DNA of 64,000 nucleotides from Chondrus crispus (taxonomy: Eukaryota > Rhodophyta > Florideophyceae > Gigartinales > Gigartinaceae), in NCBI RefSeq assembly GCF_000350225.1, contig NW_005179037.1:124001-188000 (forward strand). The letters run 5' to 3'. Both the position numbers and the translations under genes were made by a program. The first letter of the stretch is position 1, and every line of letters starts with the position of its first letter. Below the pieces are notes generated by a model that had not been told where the DNA came from, searched no databases, and was given only the letters and a program-made list of their open reading frames with translations. Shown piece after piece: positions 1-12,086 of the stretch.

Positions 1-1
1 G

Positions 2-2242
2 AGCGGATCGGCAAGGGCGTCGAGGATCCCGCGGGGTCCTCGCACCCGAAGCCAGGCCAATACGGCCACGGATCCCGAAGGTCAAGAAATCCCGACGGGG
101 ATTGAAGCCGACAAGGATAACCTATTCTACAGGTTCGAGAAGATGGGCGAGGAAATTCGCCAAGAGATGACGAAAAATCTCGAGGCTGAGTTAGCCCTCG
201 TCCGGAAGCAACTGGAGTTGCAAGCATCCGAGTTCCACACCGTTTTAGGAGAGCTGTCGGCTCGTGTGGATCTCGTCGAGAAGGAGCGAGGTGAGGCGAC
301 CGACGGTCTGGAGCCGGAGGTCCTAGCTTCGTTGAAAATTTCGGTCAAGGACGAAAGGCGCGACGCGAATCAAGCTTTGGAGTCCTTAGGTAAATTTAGG
401 AGCAGTATCGACGACTGGTTTGACCGCGCCGCTCATCGTCTCAAGGACCTTGAACAGGTCGCCGGGCAAGAGCCGCTCCCAACGGGTCGAGAAGGCGACC
501 GTCGATCGAAGAAGGACAAGGCCGCTGTACAGCGGAGTTCGAAGTCGAAGACTTCGAAGAAGAATCTGCGACGCCGGAGCAAGAGTCACTGTAGTGACGA
601 GCCGGAGGGCCAAGACTCAACGGCCGAGTCGAATGGCCTTTCCGAAGATGGTGACGACGGTTCGTCGAACCATGCCAGCGATTCCGAACATCGTTCAGAC
701 GAAGGAAAAGGAATTTCGCAGGGCAAGAAAATTACCTCCAGACGGGGCGGAGTCAATTCGTCCGCCTCGCGGAGAGACAAGGACGCGGAGCCCGAAGATG
801 TCGCAACGCGGCGCGGGCCGCGATGGGAGGAGTTGGAGGAGCTGAATCCGACCAACTACCTTTCCAAGAAATTACTTTCGTACCGAACGTACCGCTTGCG
901 GAACCCGCAGACATATTTGTCAAGTTCCCGGCGGACCGCCGTGCGAAAAATCAGGAGAGATATTCAGCCTAAGGTGAAGAAGGACAACACGTTCACAGGT
1001 GGGGACGGGGTCCTTGTGTTGGATTTTTTGGCAAAATTAGTTCAAGAGTTTGACACTCAAGAAATGAACGAGGGGCAAGCGATCCGCTTGTTGCACGAAT
1101 TTCTAAGCGGCATCGCCTTGAGGCAGTACACTTCGGTGTCTCAGACGGCCGGGTCCCATCACGGAAAGGTATCCGTTTGGCCGGAGGCCGTACAGTGGTT
1201 GTTGAGGAGTTTCGCAACCGACGAGGCCATCCGTCAAGCCGTACTCGCATTGCGAGAGGTTCAGCAAAGACCGTCTGAAGACGAGATGGAATTTTATATC
1301 CGTCTGACGGACGCCAGCAATCGATGTGGAAACGTATATTCGATGGAAGAACAAATGACGATGTTTATTGAAGGACTCGATTCGAGTATCAAGCCGATGG
1401 TATCTCAATACCGACAAGACAATCGGGACGTTTCGTTTCTGAGACTAGTTAATTACGCGAAAGCGCATGGCTCGGCGAGCCGCGCTAAGGACAAGAAGAC
1501 CAAGGAGGTCACGATTCAGACGCCGTCGACGTTCAGGGCGGAGAAGAAGCGGAGGGCTTCTTATCCCGGTCGCAAAATTTATGCCGCCATCCATTTAGCC
1601 GAGTCAATTTCCGCGTCAGATGAGCGCGGAGCGCACGGAAGTAGCGAAAATCACTACGAGGGCGCGTTGGTAGCCGAAGGCGAGTTCATTGAGCCATCGG
1701 AGGGCTACGGACGCGAGGACTACGGGGCAAGCGGGTCGTCAACTTTACCGACGCCCACATATACGACGGAGTCGTTTTCAGAGCCCACGGATCCCGTGAT
1801 GATGTTTCGGGAACGTGGCCACACGCCGGCGCCACGCATTCCGATGGAAGACAAGAGTACGACGTTTCAAAGGCCAGGTTGGATGGGAAAGCCGCAACTT
1901 CAAGGAAGGCCGCCGGCCCGTGGAGGGCCTAGGCCTCAATATCCCGTCAAGACGCACGGACTGGTGTGCTATCATTGCTATGAAAAGGGGCACGACGCGC
2001 CAACGTGCATTCTTTCCCTCCGGGAAATGCACCGAGTTTTGGAAAATTATGAGGCGTTGTCTCCGATGGAGAGGTTATGGATACCATCGACGAGTTACCT
2101 GAAGGTCAAGAATTGGTTCGATTCGCAGACGGCGAGCGCGCCGAGGGCTTCAACGCCGAGGTCGAACCAACCCTTCAGAGGGCCCGCCGCGAGGCCCGCG
2201 CCGCCGGATGTGAGAAGGTTCCCGCAGCGGCAGGAAAACTAG
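2..2242 (+). CDS. gag: TE-A gag (nucleocapsid/capsid polyprotein), 5' partial
   Basis: Structural Gag protein of a Ty3/gypsy LTR retrotransposon, expected to assemble the cytoplasmic virus-like particle. The frame stays open from base 2 through the first ATG at 143, and the upstream codons look protein-like, so the true start probably lies left of the window; the ATG-initiated part is 699 codons. The N-terminal third is charged and rich in Lys, Glu and Ser. A retrotransposon-gag-like core follows at about residues 270-440. A CCHC zinc knuckle (C-X2-C-X4-H-X4-C, starting CYHC) lies near residue 607, for RNA binding. The reading frame is intact although the pol downstream is broken. Pol lies in the -1 frame and overlaps the last 166 bases, so Gag-Pol would need ribosomal frameshifting. 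Identification as Gag is secure; the N-terminus is missing. Confidence 0.9.
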   Translation, partial: SGSARASRIPRGPRTRSQANTATDPEGQEIPTGIEADKDNLFYRFEKMGEEIRQEMTKNLEAELALVRKQLELQASEFHTVLGELSARVDLVEKERGEATDGLEPEVLASLKISVKDERRDANQALESLGKFRSSIDDWFDRAAHRLKDLEQVAGQEPLPTGREGDRRSKKDKAAVQRSSKSKTSKKNLRRRSKSHCSDEPEGQDSTAESNGLSEDGDDGSSNHASDSEHRSDEGKGISQGKKITSRRGGVNSSASRRDKDAEPEDVATRRGPRWEELEELNPTNYLSKKLLSYRTYRLRNPQTYLSSSRRTAVRKIRRDIQPKVKKDNTFTGGDGVLVLDFLAKLVQEFDTQEMNEGQAIRLLHEFLSGIALRQYTSVSQTAGSHHGKVSVWPEAVQWLLRSFATDEAIRQAVLALREVQQRPSEDEMEFYIRLTDASNRCGNVYSMEEQMTMFIEGLDSSIKPMVSQYRQDNRDVSFLRLVNYAKAHGSASRAKDKKTKEVTIQTPSTFRAEKKRRASYPGRKIYAAIHLAESISASDERGAHGSSENHYEGALVAEGEFIEPSEGYGREDYGASGSSTLPTPTYTTESFSEPTDPVMMFRERGHTPAPRIPMEDKSTTFQRPGWMGKPQLQGRPPARGGPRPQYPVKTHGLVCYHCYEKGHDAPTCILSLREMHRVLENYEALSPMERLWIPSTSYLKVKNWFDSQTASAPRASTPRSNQPFRGPAARPAPPDVRRFPQRQEN

Positions 2243-5200
2243 AGATGGGAATCTCGCATGAGTCGCGAGAGGCACAGGGTCGACGTACTGTGCCCGGGGC
2301 TCAGCCCCGTTCCCCGTCTCTAAGGGAAAAATCAGGCCCCGATGAGGAGGTTGTTGGATTGGTGGATAAGCCCAAAGGGCCAGCTCAAGTCAAGAAAATT
2401 CTGAGACGAGCCCGAGATCATCCGCTGGAAGAAGTTCGAAGACCCTGGTACAGGGTTAATCGAAGGGAGTGTCGCGAGAAGATTTTGGTTCTTGCGCGAA
2501 AAAACTACAAAGTTTACGCGGACATTGGACCCACACTCGGATTGATGAGCCGGGTGTTGTCTGTTTCAGACACCGGCGCGGGACCAAACCTTGTGCGAAA
2601 ATCGGAACTCCCGGCTGGAATGGAATCTCTAGTGTCCTACGGACCGACCCAAGACATTGGCGACGCGAACAACAGGCCACTCCAGACTCTCGGCACAATT
2701 AGAATGCCTGTGAGGCTTGGAAAATTTGTGGCCGCAGCCCAGTTTATTGTATGCGAAAAACTAGCAGTCCCGCTAATCCTGCGCGCGGACTACTGTGATC
2801 GGTTTGTGGAAGCCATTTATCCAAGGAAGAAAACGGTTGAGTTGGCGGATTTCTCGGACGTTCCGATAGTTAGACGGTTCTCGACGAGAAAAGGGAAGAA
2901 GAACCTCGTCCCGGGCGAGGACGAGAATGATGCAAAGGTGGAGCGAATTTCCCCTAAGGTAAAAGTGGCAAGAGCCACGACTATCGAGCCAGGGACGCAA
3001 CGCGTCGTGGAATGCACCTCAAAGAGGGCGGGCTTGGTGGTGGTTCAGCCGTACTCGTCGTTGTACGAAAGGCACGGGTTGACGTGCACGAATGGTGTCG
3101 TTCAGGTTGAGCCTAACCGGCCATTTCGTTTACTCGTTGCAAATTTTAGGACGTACCCTGTCAGGGTGCAAAAAGGCCAAGTGGTGGCAGAATTATTACC
3201 GCACCCGAGAGCCGCGCTCGAGAGCAAAACCACCATTAGTGAAGTTCTCGGAATTCAAGAAAGGAAGAAGGAAAATTTTCCTAATTCCACCAAGACGCCT
3301 ACGGGCGAGACAAGATGCGAACCGCCGGATCAAGACCGCGAGGAACAGTGAGGAGAACGGGAGGAAAGGCTCTCCGCGACGGCAACTACGAAGCCGGAGC
3401 GGCGGATTGAGCCTCCCCCGCCGGACGTGGAGGAACTCGACCTGAGCCACGTGCCGGACCGGCTGCGCGAAAGATTCCGTCGAATGTTGAAAAGTATTCC
3501 TGCATGTGGGATGGGACCCTCGGTTAGATCAACACCACGGTCCACCGGATTGAACTGGCCCCAGATACAAGGCCAATTGCACAAGCACCCTACCGAGCCG
3601 GTCCAAAGGCTCGGGAGGTCGAGGACGCAGAAGTACAGAAGATGTTAGAAGCAGGAGTCATCGAACCGGCGCAGTCAGAGTGGGCGTCGCCCGTTTTATT
3701 AGTGCCGAAGGCGGACGGATCGATGCGCTTTTGCGTGGACTATCGTCGGTTAAACGCTGTGACGGTAAAGGACACGTATCCTTTACCGCGCATGGATGAA
3801 TGCCTGGAATCGCTTGGTGACACCAAGGTTTTCTCCGCGTTGGACGCGATCTCGGGATATTGGCAGATGCCTATCCCTGAGCGCGACCGCGACAAGACCG
3901 CATTTTCGTGTCACTCAGGACTGTATCGCTTCTCAAGAATGCCCTTCGGGCTAAGTAACGCGCCAGCGACGTTTCAGAGAGCAATGGATATCCTGCTCTC
4001 TCCGTTCCGTTGGAAGTGCTGTTTGGTGTATCTGGACGACATAATAATTTTTAGCAAGTCGTGGGAGGAGCACATCGTGCACGTGGATGAAATACTTTCT
4101 GTATTGGAGAAGGCAGGTGTGAAGCTCAAGCTTGGCAAGTGTGAATTTTTCGTCGAAAAGATCAAGTACCTGGGCCATGTCGTTGGGCCAGGAACATTGG
4201 AAGTGGACGCTGCGCGAACCGTCGCATTGGAACAAGTGAGGTACCCTCAAACGCAGACCCAGCTCAGGAGCTTTTTGGGACTTTGTACTGTCTACCGCAG
4301 ATTCGTTCCGCATTATGCGAAAATCGCGCATCCGCTGAATCAACTGTTGAAGAAGGGACAACCAGTCCAGTTGGAAGGATTCGACGAACCGTGCGAAAAA
4401 GCTTTTCATAAGCTCAAGGACGCTATCTTGCGGCCACCGGTGTTGGCGCTGCCGAAGAAGAACCTACCATACTCGGTAGACACCGATGCAAGCGACTATC
4501 AAATCGGCGCTGCATTATTTCAGACACATCCGGATGCGCAACGTAAACCCATCGGGTTCTTTTTAAGAACGTTATCCGCAACCGCGAGAAACTACTCCGT
4601 TTCAGAAAAAGAATGTCTAGCGGTAATTTGGGCCGTACAGACTTTAAGACCATATCTATATGGCGAGCACTTCATTGTGCATACCGACCATGCCTCATTG
4701 AGGTTGTTGATGAACGTAACCGACCCCAGCCGGAGATTAATCCGATGGAGGCTACGCCTCTCGGAATTTGATTTCGAAATCAAGTACAAGAAGGGCAAGG
4801 CGAACAGCCAAGCCGATGCCCTGTCAAGATTACGGACCGCAGGAGGAACCGTCGACGAAATCGACGACGAAATTCCATGCTTTATGGCCGAACCGGCCGA
4901 GGGAACGGTGGAGGACGAGGACAGTTTTGACGCGTTAGACGACATCCTCGCTCTTGAGGGGGGACCGCCCCTGAGCGCCTCGATCAATTCCAAGCTGTCA
5001 CTCCGGAGGAGCTCATTCGCGAGCAAGCCGTCGACCCCTTCTGCAACCGCATCAAGGAAGAAATGGACGCCGGAAAGGTGAGAACGTTCAGCACGGAGAC
5101 CGAGGAACTCGAAGGAACTCTATGCCGTACTGCGGCGGAGTTTGTACAAGTGGTGATACCACAATCGTTAAGGGACCGCGTCCTAGGGTTGAGCCACTAC

Positions 5201-6694
5201 GCAAAATTGGCAGGCCACCCGGGAGGCAGGAAACTTTACAAGACTTTGGGAAGATATTTTTATTGGCCCAAGATGGCCCTAGACTGCTACGCAGTCGCGT
5301 AGAATTGCGCCGCATGCGCGCAGGAAAGGGTGAAGTTAAGAAGAAACACGAAGGAAATGAAGCTGTTCACGCCCAAAGCTCCGCTGGAGTTTGTCGCCAT
5401 CGACATTCTCGGCGAGCTAATCACAACTAAACGAGGAAATCGGTACATTCTCGTGATCAGCGACCGATACTCGAAACTGGTACGAACCGTACCTTTGAAG
5501 AAGATATCAGCTGCGCACATTGCACAAGCCTTCGTTCACCATTGGGTATTTGTGTACGGACCGCCGGTCAAGCTGCTGACCGACAATGGAACACAGTTCA
5601 CGGCCCGGTTCTTTCAAAATGTCTGCCGAATTCTTGGCATACGCAATGTGTTCACGACTACGTACCACCCGCAAGCCAACGGCCAAGTTGAGAGATTTAA
5701 CCGCACGCTGACTTCCGCGTTGCGAAAATATGTTGGAGAGCATCCCAAGGACTGGGACTTATTTAGCGACGCTGTGACGTCCGCATACAACACGCAAGTT
5801 CATCGAACTACGAACATCGCGCCCTTCGAGATGGTGTTAGCTCGGGCGCCGAGAAGCATTGCGTTACAAGCGCAACCAACTTTGGAGAACTTTAGCTCGT
5901 CACGAGCATACTACCTGAAATGGCAGTCGTGGTTGGAGAGCCTAATGCGAGGCGCCGATAGGAGTTTGCGAAAGGAACAAGCCCGGTACAAGCGAAATTT
6001 CGACGCACGCCTTCGCAAACCGCAATATGAGATCCGACCGGGGTCCTACGTGTTCCTTCGGAAGGAGCAGGGCACGGATAGCGAACCGAAACACAAGCTT
6101 GCACAAGTAGCTACAGGACCCTATCACGTCAGAAGATCGGATCAACATACGGTAGTCATTGCCATTGGCGATCAGGAGGAACGCGTATCCCGAGACAGAG
6201 TGGAGTTAGCCCCAAGCCCGATGGACTATGCGCCGACAACTGGCCTACGGCAAGCGCTACAGTTCCTGGAAGAGCTGGAGCTAAACGAAGAAGGAGAGGT
6301 AATGGAGGACGAGGAATGTCCTCACACCCGTGCGCCTACGTCAGGGGACCAGGACAATCCAATTAGGCAAGCGCCGACAGCGGAGACATCTCCGGACCTA
6401 CGCGATTTCGGAAAGTCCTGAGAAGAGGACGAGTTGGAAGATCTTCAGGAGGGGGAAGGGAACAGTTCAGAGAAAGGAGAGGAAACAGAGAATACAGAAT
6501 ACGTAATCGATCGGGTCGCCGACCACGATTATCAAAATGGTAATTTGATTCTCAAGGTGGAATGGTACGGCTATACGCCCGAGGACGCGACGTCGGAGCC
6601 TATTGAGCAATTACCCCGCAGTGCGGCCGTCACGTATTTCCGAAGGAAGAAGTTACCCTTGCGGCCGCAAGTCGCGCACGCGCGAATGGGATAG
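2077..6694 (+). pseudogene. pol: TE-A pol (protease-RT-RNase H-integrase-chromodomain), broken
   Basis: Ty3/gypsy Pol in canonical order: aspartic protease (DTGAGPN near 2570), reverse transcriptase (YLDD near 4030), RNase H (DTDAS near 4480), integrase with an HHCC finger (about 5200-5320) and D, D, E motifs (AIDIL, TDNGTQF, GQVERFN), then a C-terminal chromodomain at about 6500-6640 that in chromoviruses directs integration to marked chromatin. Lesions seen: TGA at 3349-3351, a frameshift near 3490, TAG at 3525-3527, an indel in the G run at 4958-4963, TAG at 5300-5302 inside the integrase zinc finger, and TGA at 6419-6421. This copy cannot make Pol without help. The catalytic motifs themselves remain recognisable, so inactivation is not ancient. 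TE-A is nested in the 3' side of TE-B1. Confidence 0.93.
2252..2270 (+). promoter_or_regulatory. Stem-loop just after the TE-A gag stop
   Basis: A perfect 6-bp stem (TCTCGC paired with GCGAGA, 7-base loop) begins 10 bases after the gag stop codon. Pol continues in the -1 frame across this point. It is a candidate stimulator of gag-pol frameshifting, but I see no canonical slippery heptamer here. Confidence 0.4.
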
Positions 6695-9600
6695 TCATCG
6701 TCAGTAGAATCAGCAGGTTATGGAACACGGAGGAGTCAGAAATTTGGATCAGAAGGGGTCCACAAGCAAGGAAAGTCGGAGCGAGAGGAGCAAGGCAAGA
6801 GAACGCGGAACGCCTTCACGAGAGGGGAACGACGAGCGATGCGTTTTAGGGACTTGAAGTGATGCGGTGCCCCCGGACGAGGCATTGAGCCTACCGGAAG
6901 ACGCACCCCCGTCATCAACGGATGCACGCGAAACGACAATTGAGATCAGTGTCCCGTCCTCGGAGAGCAAGTTTATCCAAAATAATGACTTTTTTGTTGT
7001 TGTCGCCCGCCGCCGAAGGCACACACAGGGGACGTTCGCCGTCGATCTGCTAAGATTGAAGACCGAGCAAGACGCGGGCTTGTTTTGTACCATGTACTTT
7101 CACATGACCATCGTCCTCATCGAGGACTTACTTACCCCCTGGCCACAGTAACCCACTACTTTTGTTTTTGTTTTTGTTCTACTCTGTTTTGTTTTGTTTT
7201 TTTCTTTTTGTGTGATTTCGGTTGTCTCTTGACAGGACGCAGGGAGAAAGAACCCGCACCGCGGACCAAGGTGAATGAGCCCTACAACACCTGTGGTTCG
7301 GCGACCCTCGGAAGAGCGTACCTAGCCGTGCGAGCCGTCGATCGTAAGCAAGTTAATACGCTGTGTGTCGGGCCGAGGAAGAACTGTATTCTACGAATAA
7401 CTGAGCACGACGGACTGTGCCTAATTGAGTAAGCGTCTGGGAGAAACCAGACGGCGGAAGGCAAGAGAAAGCGGAACGCAGTTGGAAAGGCGTAAGTGAA
7501 GGAAAAACGTGGTGCTGTAGTCGTGTGTGTATCGTGTTACCGTTCAGGGAAAGGAGGAACAGACTACAGTATTCTCTAAGGGATAGCGGGCTGTGTCAGG
7601 CAGACGAGCGGGTTACCCTCGAGTGGAGAGAGAAGAAGGGGAAAAGATGCAGTTGATGTAGAGGCGCATGCGAGGGAGGCTGATCAAGAGGAAGTCAATG
7701 ATGCGGGACGCGATAAGACCGCGAGTGAAATGTTGAAATTGTATTGGGGATGATCCCCATCCGGAGGCTCTCAAGTTGGAAGTGATGCCGTGAATCGCGT
7801 CTCGGAGGGAGAGAGTAAGGACAGTCGCCGGAAACGAGATCCCTCAGAGTGAGGAGAAGGGAAATGAAATAACTTAAGCGATTTTGCCTGGGACCCCCGC
7901 CCATGAATGAAATGGCCTGCGCGGCCATGCCGTGGAATGAAAATTTACTGTGGTCTCAGGCTGAGGTACTACACCTCCTTGGATGCGATCACGCGCTGCC
8001 GCCCCGCGCACGTGAAGGGACGCTTGGATCAGTGACACGCCCTCGTGGGGCATGATTTAATCAAAAAATGGGGATGCCGGCAGGGAGCTGCTGGATGGGC
8101 GGAGAAAATCGAAAATCGAACACTGATCAGTCTTCGTAATTTTAATCAAAATTAAGGGAAGGTACGGAACTTGTCGGTCATACGAGAACGGGGTGTCGCT
8201 TGCTATAGCCAAAGGCACGAGTATCCGAGGCCGTCCGGCGGCACCGTCACAAACCCCCGCGCGCAACGCTCTCAACGATCACCGACGATCAGTTTTTTTA
8301 TCTTCGCTTTGCTATTCTTCTTTTTGTTTGTTATCTTTTATTATTTTGTTTTTTTAATGCCGAGGAAACGTCCCCGCACAACGGAGGTCGGTCAGCAAGT
8401 GTGCGAGGACTCAGCAGAGGCCACTGAGGAAACGATGACCTTCAAGATCAATTATGCGTTTGGCAAGACTACGGATGATGCCACGCGTAGCGGGATTCCC
8501 GCACTTCAAAGCGAAGCTGAGGAGGAGCTGACGGATGAAGGAGATCCTTACTGTACGGCGAGAGTTTCAACGAAACGGCGAGAGCCAGGCAGAGAGGAAG
8601 TCGTCAGACAACTGGAAGAGTGGCAATAACTAGAAGCGCCATGATCGCGACGCACGGTACAGTAGTAATGAGGGAGCGCCATGGATGGGAGGTAATTTGC
8701 GGCGGTGCGGTACGGCTCTCTCTCATGATCGGTTCGATCAAACTGTGTTTCATTCGGCTTCATACTTCGGACGATCCAGCACCTTGGAGCGTTGATGGCC
8801 TTTGATGAAACCCGGGAAGGACCCGTGTGACGCTGTGTCACCGAGCGCCACGCCGTGGTCGAAGAAAAAAATGGGAAAGGCCCGTGGGAGTCTGGGAAGT
8901 AGCACCGCGCGTGTGAAGAGGTATACGAATGAGGGGAATTTTCGACGACGCAAGCTGAGGTCCGCCCAGGACAGAAGACTTCGTCAGTGACACCGCGGTT
9001 CTCACCGCCCCCTTTCACCGCCGACTCCGCCGAAGGACGTAGAAACCGAGTCGCAGACGAGCAATACCGCGACAGGATGAGCGCACGAAATTTGGATGAG
9101 GATTGGACAACCACAGCTGATGCTCGAACCCGGAAATCTTGCGCGATGTGCAAGATCATTGAAGCGGCGTACCTCTTGACGTTGAATAGCGACAAGTGTG
9201 TGCAGCCGAATCGGACACCCAAATCCGCCGAGAAATTTAATTTAAGAAAACGTGTCATGCCGGATAATGTTGTTGGAAAGTGCAACCTTCACGCACAGCT
9301 TCGTCCCCGAAGCCGACATGAGACGTTCGCGGGAATTGTGGAGCATCAGGATGCCAGGTCACAACAAGCCGTTCTTTTCTTTTTGTTTTTATGAGATCGG
9401 CGAGGTCAACGGGCAAGCTCGACCGACTTGCAAGCATAATAATTTGCGGTTGTCTTACAGGAACCAAGTGAAGCGACGATGAGGGGATCCTGCGCATAGC
9501 AAGAGATACGACGCAACTCGGCAATGGAAATCGAAGCTTCGTTGAAGTTACACTCCCTACCTCACGGGGAGACGACGTCAACCCGTAAATGCCTAAGTGG

Positions 9601-10559
9601 CGATCGCAGCTATACTGTTACACCATTTTCAACCGGTGGAACTCCTCGCTACCGACCACCCCCGCGATAGAGGATCAGAGAAAAATGTTTCTGCGCTACG
9701 CTCGATTTTTATTTGACTACATATGCCCCCAATCCGGGACACAACGCACGTAGACGCGATGAAGGATTGGAGAAACTGTCTTGGTTAGGCCGAAACACAA
9801 GGCTTGCTACCGTATTGTTTTCGACAAAATATACAAGAGAAGCGTTTCCAGAGCTACATACAACAGCCCATGTGAACACCGCTGGTGCGTGAGAAGGAAG
9901 GGCGAACCCTGGAAGATTGAATCAAGACGTTGGGAAATGCGGGTCGGTATAAATGAAAGATATCGTTTCCCTGGAGGAGAGGAGAATCATAGGTCCGCAA
10001 GGGAATGTGATACGTCAATCTGCTATCTGTACGACTGCTGATGTGTAGCTCGCGAGAAATACAGCGTTCAAGCGACGATGAAACAGAATGTGCTGCATTT
10101 TACTGTGTTCGAAATTTTTCGAGAGCAAGAGACCTGCAGTGGGAGAAGAATCAAGTAACGGAGAGGGACAATGTGGGGATGGATGAAATCAATTCTGAGT
10201 TCAGGACGAAAGGCTCTCAGTATGTCAGAGGATCGCGTATATATGAGTTTGCACTGCAGGGAGCACGGCTCCGGCTGGATTCAAAAGAGGTAGCGCGAGT
10301 TGCAGAATTGCTATCAGAAAGGAGGAGAGCGAATGACCGGAGGATCCTTCCGTCCCCTCACTAGACGTCGAGGTGGGATGTCATAGGACTCCGTGCACAG
10401 GCTAAATTGGGCCGAACCACTCCTGGCAGGGGACACTTTCACAAGAAACCTCATTGAGAGTCCCGTATGGCTGGTTGGTAAGGAGGTGAGAAACCAATCC
10501 AACGGCATCCTGTGCGAAGTAAATAGGAGGACTTTCAAAAAAAAGAGAGAAGGTAATAG
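6695..10559. other. TE-A 3' non-coding region, first part
   Basis: About 3.9 kb after the pol stop without a convincing gene. It contains three T-rich stretches (about 7157-7210, 8287-8356 and 9370-9391). Two pyrimidine-rich runs end in splice-acceptor-like CAG (near 7232 and 9460). No homology to known proteins is visible in any frame. The segment lies between pol and the antisense gene copies and probably belongs to TE-A, but an embedded older insertion cannot be excluded. Confidence 0.5.
8357..8629 (+). CDS. Possible small acidic protein, 90 codons
   Basis: An open frame starts at an ATG directly after a roughly 65-base T-rich run and ends at 8629. The product begins with a basic patch (MPRKRPRTT) that could serve as a nuclear localisation signal, and continues as an acidic Glu/Asp/Thr-rich chain. 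It matches no family I recognise, and there is no second copy in the window for comparison. It may be a chance open frame in TE-A 3' sequence; coding status is weak. Confidence 0.2.
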   Translation: MPRKRPRTTEVGQQVCEDSAEATEETMTFKINYAFGKTTDDATRSGIPALQSEAEEELTDEGDPYCTARVSTKRREPGREEVVRQLEEWQ

Positions 10560-10760
10560 GGGATGTGCAACTGCAGTAGCAGAGGTGCACGGAAAAAGGA
10601 TAAGAGAAGGGAGACGGTAATGAGGGAAAGAGAAGGACAGTGGAAAGAGGAAGGTGCGACCGCGGCGACGGGGCGTATACAAAGAAAAAGAAAAAAAAGA
10701 GAGAGAAAAAGAGGAGGAAGTAGCGAGGTGAAGAGAAGGAGAAAGGAGGTACAAGGGTGC
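10560..10760. repeat. Purine-rich (GA) tract upstream of the degenerate antisense copy
   Basis: About 200 bases are dominated by A and G on the plus strand, with runs of AAAGA and GAGAGA. A comparable purine-rich block (13735-14320) precedes the intact antisense gene copy. The two [purine block + antisense gene] segments therefore look like diverged duplicates of each other. Confidence 0.5.
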
Positions 10761-10959
10761 CACCGTGATTATGACGGGGTGGGTACCAATGAGAAAAAGA
10801 GGTGGAAACGAAGGGACGAAGGAGCACGCAGGAAAATTCAATTTACGGATCAAAGGCGACATGACCAGGTCGCAAATTCAGCGTCACGCAGGCAGGATAG
10901 AGATGCGACAAGCTCTCACGAGGGAACTGTCGCGCCCGTCAGCTCAGACGGGAGGGTTG

Positions 10960-12086
10960 CTAAAGGATTTACCCTTTGGAAGTGATGACACGAGGCGAGC
11001 CAAAACTCGCAGGTCGTCAATCGAGGCTCCTTGCAGAGCCTCTCCCTCAACACCGTGAGCACGGAGTAAGGCACAGTATACGCTCGTGACGTCGTGGGTA
11101 TTTTTGGAAATTGTTGGAGACGGGGGGGGGGGGGGGAGATATTACTTCCCTCACCGACAATGTTTCGGTGTGGCCTGCCGAGGGAATTTCGACAGCTGGG
11201 GGCGCCTTTGACGAGGATGGAGAGGCCAGGGCTGCGCGCGGGGAAGCAGGGACAGCCGATCGAGGAGGAATTGGGGAGGAAGGACAGGAGCATAATTGAA
11301 GTTCCCGGGGGTCAGATGTGACGATGGGGGTGACGTCGGGAACCGGTGTTTGGTTCCCGAATTGACGGCTCGTTTGAGCTTCCTACGCTGAGCAGAGGGT
11401 AGATGACCCGGGGTTGAACCACACGAAGTCGCCCGCGGCTGGGTGGTTTCGACCAGGGGAGAAAGAGGGACGTTGGCGAGTGAAGGATCGAGAGGAGTTT
11501 TGCGGAGGGACACAGTCCCAATCCACGCCCTCGATCGTGTCAAGGAGGGAGCGTATTTCGCGATTGAAATCAGAGCCACCCAGAGGGACAGAGAAGTCCA
11601 ATAGACGCATTTGTGCTATCAGCTTCGCGGGGAGGTGCCACAGGCGCCAGCAATCATAGGCCTCCCACAAGAGGGTCGCGGCTACTTTGACGCACCACTC
11701 TGTGAGGAAGACCACCCATAACCCGTGTTGCGGATCCCGCAGGTAGCTGCCATAGTACGTGAGTATGGGTCCCATTTCAGCCATAAAGCCTTGACTCACC
11801 TCGTACTGGCTCCACCACGAGGGGATGCGCTGGTAACGACTTGCATAATGCTGACGGGAAATTTCGCGCGCCTCTACCACTTGGTAGCCGATGAAGTACC
11901 CCGTATCACACCAAATAGGCCGTTCAAAGCGCACCGTGTTCTGAAAGAAGAAAATACCCCCGCGTTTTAAATGACGGAAATTTGAAGGGATAATGGGTTC
12001 GGTCCAGAAGATGGCATTGGATGTGACAGTATGTCGGTTTCGCCACAGGCGATCCGCCTCGGCGGCACGGTCACCAAAAGGTGATA
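10960..12086 (-). pseudogene. TE-A antisense ORF, degenerate first copy
   Basis: A minus-strand relic of the same unknown gene as 14460-16391. It matches the intact protein almost residue for residue from the EADRLWRNR segment (near 12070) through SWWSQYEV and DPQHGLW to NHPAAGDFVW. There a stop replaces the Trp codon that follows LCSA in the intact copy. The C-terminal tail (HGVEGEALQGAS to LPKGKS) is still readable near 11060-10960. The first roughly 200 residues and much of the Pro-rich middle are missing or scrambled, and a G run of about 14 lies at 11120-11133. Strong protein-level similarity between the copies suggests the gene was under selection before this one decayed. Confidence 0.75.

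Noticed and set aside
11120..11133. A run of about 14 G as a regulatory signal
   Set aside because: It sits inside a decayed gene copy; a homopolymer slip or sequencing artefact is more likely.
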